64,000 bases of DNA from Pyrobaculum arsenaticum DSM 13514. Its GTDB lineage: Archaea; Thermoproteota; Thermoprotei; Thermoproteales; Thermoproteaceae. The notes below the pieces were generated by a model that worked only from the letters and a program-made list of their open reading frames with translations, was not told the DNA's origin and made no database searches. Made by a program: the position numbers and the translations under genes. Below, piece after piece: positions 58,775 through 64,000 of this stretch; the stretch's first letter is position 1, and each line of letters opens with the position of its first letter. The stretch is from positions 1,674,001 to 1,738,000 of the forward strand of contig NC_009376.1 in assembly GCF_000016385.1 (NCBI RefSeq), read 5' to 3'.

Positions 58775-59878
58775 CTAGTCGATGAACTTCTTGTTTCTAA
58801 TTTTATCGCGGAGGTAGTCGTGTAGGAATTTCAGACCGTGTGTAGACAGCGCCTCTATTTCAACCTTTTTCTTCTTCTTGAGGAATAGGTTAATTTCTTT
58901 GGTCCACTCAGACTTCTGGAACCAGGGGTAGCGGAGGAGCTCTTGTGCCCTCTTGACGTCGCGGTCCGTCGCGGCTATTACGTAGTTGTCTGAGATCTTG
59001 TACGCGTCGATATCTGTCGCGGTCAGCCCCAGGAACTTGGCCTCGGGCGTCGCCAGCCGCTCCGACTCGTAGCTCAGCTTAATAGAGCCGCTTTTGTAGA
59101 CGCTGTATATATACCATCCGTAGGGGTCGCCGTCGGTGAGGACGTACACGGGCAGTTTGTATTCCTCGTTAAGCCTCCTTATAAAACGCCTCGTTGCCCT
59201 ATCTGGCATGCCCTTTGCCGTGACGAGAATGGCGTTTTCCTGGCTCCAGAACTTCTCGCGTACGAGGCGCTGGAAAATTGCGTCTTTCTCAACCACGAGG
59301 ACGTAGGCCGCCTCCACCTTCACTATCTCCAAAGCGTCTACGTTCACAGGAAGGCTAAGCGCAGTTTCGCCGAACTTGCTCGCGTCTAGCTCGTAGCCCT
59401 GGGACCTCACGACAATAGGCCCCACGATCTTACCCTTAACGTCGGCAGACACTCCCATCTCCTCCCTAAGCACATTAGTAGCCACTTCTATGTCCTCAAT
59501 CACCGCGTTGGACTCGTCCTGCTCGTCCCAGGTGTTCTCCCGGTGCGCCCTACCCAGGGGATCCTTAAAGACTATGGTGTGCTTCCCGTTGTAGTACAGA
59601 TCTCTTATCGTGGGGTACACGTCCTCCCTAATCGCCTCTACTATCAGGCGGAGCATGAGGACCGTCTGCATAAACCGCCGTGCCTCTTTCATGTCGAGGA
59701 ACCTCCTGTGCATCTTCTCGGGGCCGAGCTTAAGCATCTTCGCCTTCTCATCCCAGATCGTATTACTTAGAGTGCGTGCTGGGATTTCCATTACGGGCTC
59801 CTCCAGCTCCAGCACAGCCTTCGTCAAGTTGTAGCCCCACTTCTCCAGCCTCTCCAGAAATTCAGACCTGCTACTCAC
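58775..59878 (-). CDS. top6A: DNA topoisomerase VI subunit A
   Basis: 367 residues. 'RDLYYNGKHTIVFKD' contains the active-site Tyr (R-D-x-Y-Y), and the Toprim part has 'YVLVVEKDAIFQRLV' (Glu) and 'VYVLTDGDPYGWYIY' (D-x-D). Spo11-like subunit that cuts both DNA strands. GTG 59878 lies 26 nt from AAAAATTTATCC (59899-59911, minus strand). Follows top6B by 92 nt. Confidence 0.96.
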   Translation of the reverse strand: MSSRSEFLERLEKWGYNLTKAVLELEEPVMEIPARTLSNTIWDEKAKMLKLGPEKMHRRFLDMKEARRFMQTVLMLRLIVEAIREDVYPTIRDLYYNGKHTIVFKDPLGRAHRENTWDEQDESNAVIEDIEVATNVLREEMGVSADVKGKIVGPIVVRSQGYELDASKFGETALSLPVNVDALEIVKVEAAYVLVVEKDAIFQRLVREKFWSQENAILVTAKGMPDRATRRFIRRLNEEYKLPVYVLTDGDPYGWYIYSVYKSGSIKLSYESERLATPEAKFLGLTATDIDAYKISDNYVIAATDRDVKRAQELLRYPWFQKSEWTKEINLFLKKKKKVEIEALSTHGLKFLHDYLRDKIRNKKFID

Positions 59879-59970
59879 AGTGCCGCGTGGAGGCCGAGGA
59901 TAAATTTTTTCTTCCCCAGCCGAGCGGCGGAGACGTGTCAGTGTTGAGCCCAGCCTCGTCTATGCCGGTG

Positions 59971-61566
59971 CTACTGGGCCATGGCCTCGGTAACCTCCTC
60001 CTGCTGGGAAGCAGATGTGAGTGAAAGCGTGTGCTTCACTAGCTCGTCCACGGTAGTCCCCAGCTTCTTCTCGATAAGCTTGTGCAGGTTCTGAGCAATT
60101 ATGCTCTTCTCTAGTCGAGTAATTACGGAGAGGTTGTGAGCTATCTCGTCTACGTATTTAGCAAAGGTTATGTATTTGTTAAACAGCTCCATCTCCTTCT
60201 CCTTCCGCGACAGGTACAGCCTCAGCTTCTTCGCGGCGTCTCTGAGGGCCAGTCTCATCTCCTTCTCTATCTCGGCAACTTCGGCAATGGCCTCCTTACC
60301 CGCAGACGCGTAGGGGATCTTGGTGGAGCATACGTGGATAATCACGGCGAGGGGCGCCGGGAATTTAACCTTGTAGTTGTCCCAGTGGAACTCGTCAACG
60401 ACCTTCCTCGCCACATCGGCACCCTCGTCGTAGAGAAGCGGGATCTTGTTGGCGTATCTCAACAACAAAGGCTTATCCGAGGGAGGTATCTGACCTCCCC
60501 ACGCCACAGCTGCCTCTACTATGAAGGGGTGACCCCCGTAGGACTCCGGCTTTCTAGTCACCGCGAACACCGCCTCGGCGCCGAGGATGGCCTTGGCACC
60601 TATCTCCAACAACTCGGCCCCCACGGGGGAGAGCCAGTCAGCTCGGGGCCTCCTCCATCCCTCGTACTGCTTCATCTTCTCCACAAGCCTCACCAGCTCC
60701 TCCGGCGTCAGTGCAGTCGCCTTCGCATTGGGGTTAAAGCCAGCCCACTCAAGGAAGGCCTTAGCGGTGCCCTCGCCGACCGCGTCGAAGTTCTCCGTTA
60801 GGAACTCGAGGAGGGTCATCCCCCTGCTGTCCAACAACATCTGCTTTATAGTATCCACATCAACGCTCTTAGGGTGGGGCAACCCCTCTTTGGGGGCCGG
60901 TGGGAGTTTGGTGGTCCTCCTCTTCAGCCACAGATCCATATCGGGCCCCTTGAATACAATCTCGGCGTAAGGGGCGATTATCGCAGTTCTTCTGAGGTAG
61001 TCCTCGATACGCTTCTTGGCTCCCAGCCAATTTCCCTCAAGCACTACCTTAACCGCGGTGCCGTGCCACCTGTACTTATTCGGGTACTCCCTCCTGTCCA
61101 GAATAATGGGACTATTGGCGTTCGTATCAATCATTATCTGGTACTCATATATCTTGTCGGACTTCAGAGTGGCGGACCTAACCAAAACGGGCTTGTTCGT
61201 GGTGCTCTGGGCATAGAGTACGACCATCTTCAAGCCGAGGCCAAAGACTCCCCTGTGCTGTTTTATCCTGTACTTACTACTGTAAAACACCCTGCCGAAG
61301 ACGTTCGGTATCTCGTTGCCCGGAATCCCTATGCCGTTGTCCTCAGCGTAGACGGACACCCAGCTCTTCTGCTCATCCTCAACAGCCACTCTTAGGTATA
61401 TTGTGGGAAGTATGCCGTAGGTCTCCGTGGCGTCAAGCGAGTTCTCCACAAGTTCCCTAATCGTCTGGTACAGCGCCCTAGTAGAATTGTGGAAGCCCGC
61501 CAGTTCTCTGTTCCTTCTAAACCATTCAGCTACAGGAAGGGCCTCGTAGGAGTACATTGAGGTCAC
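59971..61566 (-). CDS. top6B: DNA topoisomerase VI subunit B
   Basis: 531 residues. GHKL ATPase motifs: 'LVENSLDATETYGILP' (N-box), 'VYAEDNGIGIPGNEI' (D-x-G-x-G) and 'RGVFGLGLKMVVLYAQ' (G-x-G-x-G). The transducer domain follows, with the switch Lys. Drives strand passage with subunit A. Start GTG 61566 (or ATG 61557) with TATA AAATTTTAATAAC (61585-61597, minus strand). Confidence 0.96.
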   Translation of the reverse strand: MTSMYSYEALPVAEWFRRNRELAGFHNSTRALYQTIRELVENSLDATETYGILPTIYLRVAVEDEQKSWVSVYAEDNGIGIPGNEIPNVFGRVFYSSKYRIKQHRGVFGLGLKMVVLYAQSTTNKPVLVRSATLKSDKIYEYQIMIDTNANSPIILDRREYPNKYRWHGTAVKVVLEGNWLGAKKRIEDYLRRTAIIAPYAEIVFKGPDMDLWLKRRTTKLPPAPKEGLPHPKSVDVDTIKQMLLDSRGMTLLEFLTENFDAVGEGTAKAFLEWAGFNPNAKATALTPEELVRLVEKMKQYEGWRRPRADWLSPVGAELLEIGAKAILGAEAVFAVTRKPESYGGHPFIVEAAVAWGGQIPPSDKPLLLRYANKIPLLYDEGADVARKVVDEFHWDNYKVKFPAPLAVIIHVCSTKIPYASAGKEAIAEVAEIEKEMRLALRDAAKKLRLYLSRKEKEMELFNKYITFAKYVDEIAHNLSVITRLEKSIIAQNLHKLIEKKLGTTVDELVKHTLSLTSASQQEEVTEAMAQ

Positions 61567-61660
61567 GTCGTGGCTTACCGTGAGTTATTAAAATTTGACT
61601 CCGGCCCCGCACAGCGGGGTGGTGGACTAATATTTTAATAGCCACAACTTGGATTAGGGC

Positions 61661-62392
61661 ATGTTCCCTCCAGCGATGGCAGGTTATGACAGGGCGATAA
61701 CCATATTCTCGCCCGAGGGCAAGATCTATCAGGTAGAATACGCAGGCGAGGCCGTTAAGAGAGGGTGGCCCACAGTGGGCGTTAAGTGCAGATCTGGCGT
61801 AGCCCTAGCGGCCGAGAAGAGGAAGATCTCAGCGCTGTTTGACTCGTCTTCTCTAGAAAAGATATACATTATAGACGATCACGTCGCTGCGTCGCCCTCC
61901 GGCTTGCTGGCAGATGCCAGAATTCTCATAGACTACGCGCGCGACGTCGCGCTCAGCCATCGGTTCCTCTACGACGAGCCGATCGACGTGGAGTTCCTCA
62001 CAAAGGCCGTCTGCAACTTGAAACAACAGTATACACAGTTTGGCGGCGCTAGGCCCTTCGGCGTGGCCCTGCTCATAGCCGGCATAGATCGACACGGGGC
62101 CCGGCTGTACCAGACCGACCCCTCCGGCGTATACATAGGCTACTTCGCTACGGCCATCGGCGCAGAGTCGGGGACCATTACCGAGTTTCTCGAGAAGAAC
62201 TACAAATTTGACATCGATATGGGAGAGTGTGTAGAGCTGGCCGTCAAGGCCCTTGCCTCGGCCGTGGAGGTGGCTGACAGCTCCAGCATAGAGGTGGCCT
62301 ACGCCACTTTAGAAGAGAAGAAGATAAAGAAGATGTCAGCAGACGAGGTATCTGCCTTATTGGCAAAGCTGGGTCTGCTTAAGAAGAGCTAA
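61661..62392 (+). CDS. psmA: proteasome subunit alpha
   Basis: 243 residues. 'GYDRAITIFSPEGKIYQVEYAGEAVKRG' (split: YDRAITIFSP and QVEYAGEAVKRG) is the alpha-subunit signature; 'DPSGVYIGYFATAIGAES' is the conserved later segment. Seven copies form the outer ring that gates the 20S chamber. AATATTTTAATAG (61629-61641) puts transcription start at ATG 61661. Stop overlaps the convergent 84-aa gene by four bases. Confidence 0.97.
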   Translation: MFPPAMAGYDRAITIFSPEGKIYQVEYAGEAVKRGWPTVGVKCRSGVALAAEKRKISALFDSSSLEKIYIIDDHVAASPSGLLADARILIDYARDVALSHRFLYDEPIDVEFLTKAVCNLKQQYTQFGGARPFGVALLIAGIDRHGARLYQTDPSGVYIGYFATAIGAESGTITEFLEKNYKFDIDMGECVELAVKALASAVEVADSSSIEVAYATLEEKKIKKMSADEVSALLAKLGLLKKS

Positions 62393-62643
62393 CAAAGCCT
62401 TAGGTAGAAGAAGATTTCCTTTATCAACTCGCCAGGGGTCTTTCCCGCTTTAAATACCGAGGTAGAGAGCAGTAGCCTATTTCCCTCTATTTTCATATAG
62501 GCGGAGTAGCCCGTTTTCCTGACAGCCTCCTCGACGCATTGCTGCGTCACCCCTTTTACAGTACAGGAAATGTCCTTCTCCGGGCCGTACTCCATGTCGC
62601 ACTCGATGTACAGCCCCTTATCCTCCAGCACGTAGAGGCTCAC
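62389..62643 (-). CDS. 84-aa protein of unknown function
   Basis: 84 residues starting GTG 62643, with three Cys in the first half (ECDM, SCTV, QCVE) and a compact alpha-beta pattern ('MKIEGNRLLLSTSVFKAGKT'). No family recognised. The promoter at 62660-62672 is shared with the divergent RNA-binding protein gene, which supports expression. Confidence 0.65.
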   Translation of the reverse strand: MSLYVLEDKGLYIECDMEYGPEKDISCTVKGVTQQCVEEAVRKTGYSAYMKIEGNRLLLSTSVFKAGKTPGELIKEIFFYLRLC

Positions 62644-62659
62644 AGGGGTGTGCCTGCGG

Positions 62660-62672
62660 TGTTTTAAAAATA
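62660..62672. promoter_or_regulatory. shared TATA element for divergent GTG-start genes
   Basis: GTTTTAAAAATAT is centred about 24-26 nt from GTG 62643 (minus) and from GTG 62689 (plus); one element appears to serve both leaderless genes. Confidence 0.6.
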
Positions 62673-62688
62673 TTTCAAGAGTTTACCC

Positions 62689-63105
62689 GTGTCTTGCCCC
62701 ACTTCCTTTCTGTATGCGAGGGCCTACGCCCATGCCACTGAAGACGTCGAGAAGGTGGTAAGGGCTGTGAGAAGCGTGGTTGAGGCGCGTTTCACGGCGA
62801 CTACTGCACGGGGGCACCATGGGAACGTCATTATCATTATTGAGGCGAGGCTGGAGGACTGTGAGGCTTTAGAGGCGCTTAAATCTATTATCTCTAGGCT
62901 AGACGACGTCGAATTTACTCTAATGCTCTCAGGAATCGAGGAGGGGAGGCTATACGTCAAGTTTGACAAACAACAAGCATTTTTAGGAGTGTTGAGGGTG
63001 GCCCATGGCGACGACGTAGTATACTTAGAGGTCCGAACAAGGTCTCTTGTTGTGAGAGACGTGAGAGAGTTCTTGATCTCTCTGAGAGAAGCGTTAAAAA
63101 CCTAG
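62689..63105 (+). CDS. COG1325-like RNA-binding (exosome-associated) protein
   Basis: 138 residues. 'ARAYAHATEDVEKVVRAV' at the N-terminus and 'RLYVKFDKQQAFLGVLRV' in the middle are the hallmarks of PF01877, a small archaeal ferredoxin-like family predicted to bind RNA and linked to the exosome by gene neighbourhood. GTG start placed by the shared TATA element. Confidence 0.85.
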   Translation: MSCPTSFLYARAYAHATEDVEKVVRAVRSVVEARFTATTARGHHGNVIIIIEARLEDCEALEALKSIISRLDDVEFTLMLSGIEEGRLYVKFDKQQAFLGVLRVAHGDDVVYLEVRTRSLVVRDVREFLISLREALKT

Positions 63106-63119
63106 CAGAGCCCGTAGCC

Positions 63120-63344
63120 ATGGAGAAGCTACCTGAGGATGTCCTCAGGAAGATAAGAGAGTTTTCTAAAACTCTTGAGGGGGCTGGTGCTAGAGCCATT
63201 GTAAACTATGTCTTGTACGAGTTGGAGGTGGGTGGACCTTCTAGAGAGGTGTTGGCCGAGGCTGAGCAGATGGCTAGACAGGAGGTAGAGGAATTGAAGA
63301 AGGTGCTGGAGCTTGTAGAGGAATTGAAAAGCCTCATGGCGTAG
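63120..63344 (+). CDS. 74-aa helical protein of unknown function
   Basis: 74 residues, entirely helical, ending in a heptad-like stretch 'EVEELKKVLELVEELKSL' that may form a coiled coil. TATA GTTAAAAACC (63092-63101) fits leaderless ATG 63120. It follows the RNA-binding protein gene by 14 nt. No family recognised. Confidence 0.65.
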   Translation: MEKLPEDVLRKIREFSKTLEGAGARAIVNYVLYELEVGGPSREVLAEAEQMARQEVEELKKVLELVEELKSLMA

Positions 63345-63359
63345 ACGTGTAGTATACGT

Positions 63360-64000
63360 TTACAGCTCTACTTTAATTATTGACTTATCTACGGTATCAA
63401 ACCACTTTGCTATGTCGCTGTTGTGGATCTCTGCTATCAGCTTAACGGGTTTTTGTTTAATTGTGGAGACGAGCACGCCGGCGGTTTCAGGAGTGAGGCA
63501 GTAGTCTAGGTTGTCGACTAGTAGGATATCTGGCTCGAGGTGAAGCGCTGTCAGAATTGTCAAGAGGCTTCTTATTGAGCACGGCGCCTTAGCCAGGGGC
63601 ATTTTTCTTTTCTTAGTTGTCACAATTACGCCGAGTTTGCCCGGCTTTGCCAAGCCTACGGATATTGAGAAGCCCAACTTCCTGAAAGCTGCTCTTATGG
63701 AGTCGTATGTAGACGGCTTGTAGAGTGCGAGATTGGCAAGCACCGCCGCCAAGTTTCTGCCGTGGCTGTCAAGCTTGGCAACGTGCGTTGTTGAGGCGTC
63801 TACTAGTGACCTAGGCGCAATGTAAGGTCCTAGGAATAGTGCATCAACGCTCAGCGTTCTTCTTGCCTCGGCCAGCAGAGAGTTTAACCTTTCGATATCC
63901 TCCTCGGCTACTAGAGATACGTGCTCCTCAGTCTTTATCTCGGGGACAACGACGTCGGCGCTCGACACAGCTATGTTTATAGGCTTCACCACCCTGTGTA
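63360..64000 (-). CDS. P-loop/AAA_21-like ATPase, C-terminal part (N-terminus beyond window)
   Basis: The frame is open to the right edge; a GTG at 63992 ('MVKPINIAVS') may be internal. 'LEPDILLVDNLDYCLTPETAG' is a Walker B followed by the D-loop-like region of RecF/ABC-type ATPases, 'VKLIAEIHNSDIAKWFD' is the switch His strand, and 'MPLAKAPCSIRSLLTILTAL' resembles a signature loop. The Walker A motif should lie outside the window. Such ATPases are often uncharacterised; OLD-like or overcoming-lysogeny types are one option. Confidence 0.7.
   Translation of the reverse strand, partial: HRVVKPINIAVSSADVVVPEIKTEEHVSLVAEEDIERLNSLLAEARRTLSVDALFLGPYIAPRSLVDASTTHVAKLDSHGRNLAAVLANLALYKPSTYDSIRAAFRKLGFSISVGLAKPGKLGVIVTTKKRKMPLAKAPCSIRSLLTILTALHLEPDILLVDNLDYCLTPETAGVLVSTIKQKPVKLIAEIHNSDIAKWFDTVDKSIIKVEL

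Noticed and set aside
60136..60801. 221-codon plus-strand frame
   Set aside because: Antisense to top6B; no family features and low-complexity composition.
1..64000. CRISPR array, insertion sequence or integrated virus
   Set aside because: No regularly spaced direct repeats, transposase motifs, terminal inverted repeats or att-like tRNA duplications were seen.

Overview
The window looks like a chromosomal segment of a hyperthermophilic crenarchaeon of the Thermoproteales, most likely a Pyrobaculum species. Supporting signs: Alba, topoisomerase VI, archaeal PriL and DnaG, a proteasome alpha subunit, an AGOG-type 8-oxoguanine glycosylase close to the Pyrobaculum enzyme, a ThermoDBP-like protein, a decayed paREP2b-type gene, three intron-bearing tRNAs (one intron at the non-canonical 29/30 site), and very tight gene packing. 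Most transcription units carry an A/T-rich TATA element centred about 26 nt upstream of an ATG, GTG or TTG, so leaderless transcripts appear to be the rule; I used this spacing to choose many start codons. No rRNA, CRISPR array, intact insertion sequence or replication origin was seen.

Layout. 1-3.1 kb: class-V aminotransferase (cut by the left edge), glutamate dehydrogenase, ROK sugar kinase. 3.1-6 kb: L15-SecY, a tiny Lys/Glu-rich gene and a SPOUT RNA methyltransferase. 6-13.5 kb: an alpha-glucan island (NDP-sugar pyrophosphorylase, GT5 synthase and GH57 amylase on the minus strand; a tungsten AOR-family oxidoreductase and a short GT35 glucan phosphorylase on the plus strand). 13.6-22.7 kb: ThiI, an RNA-type MBL nuclease, family-B DNA polymerase, DnaG and tRNAs Thr, Val, Lys and Pro. 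22.7-26.7 kb: CPBP protease, DUF72 protein, small unknowns, Ntn asparaginase, S4 and S13. 26.7-33.3 kb: a Dpp/Opp-type ABC importer (two permeases, a large anchored binding protein, a glucodextranase-C-like surface protein) without ATPase genes. 33.4-37.2 kb: tRNA-Ala, a pilin-like small membrane protein, radical SAM protein, ThermoDBP-like protein, Nudix hydrolase, aminotransferase, small RHH protein. 37.2-41.3 kb: a three-gene operon of a 952-aa AAA-type ATPase, an unknown 170-aa protein and a NurA nuclease. 41.4-43.9 kb: a decay zone with a frameshifted RimI-type acetyltransferase and a paREP2b-type gene broken by two stop codons and a frameshift. 43.9-50.5 kb: ParA-like ATPase, phosphoesterase, Grc3/Clp1 kinase, MoxR-VWA pair, PriL, AGOG. 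50.4-53.9 kb: the archaeal mevalonate branch (both phosphomevalonate dehydratase subunits and a UbiD-type decarboxylase), then Alba. 53.9-64 kb: repeat-bearing surface protein, membrane-anchored winged-helix protein, HemK2-type methyltransferase, AbrB-PhoU regulator, topoisomerase VI A/B, PsmA, a COG1325-type RNA-binding protein, small unknowns and an ATPase cut by the right edge.

How the genes fit together: the 6-13.5 kb genes can make, trim and phosphorolyse a storage glucan; the importer could feed sugars or peptides in; the 50.7-53.5 kb genes would convert mevalonate 5-phosphate towards isopentenyl phosphate for lipids. The most promising candidate for an undescribed system is the ATPase/170-aa/NurA operon; the pilin-like protein is a second, weaker lead.
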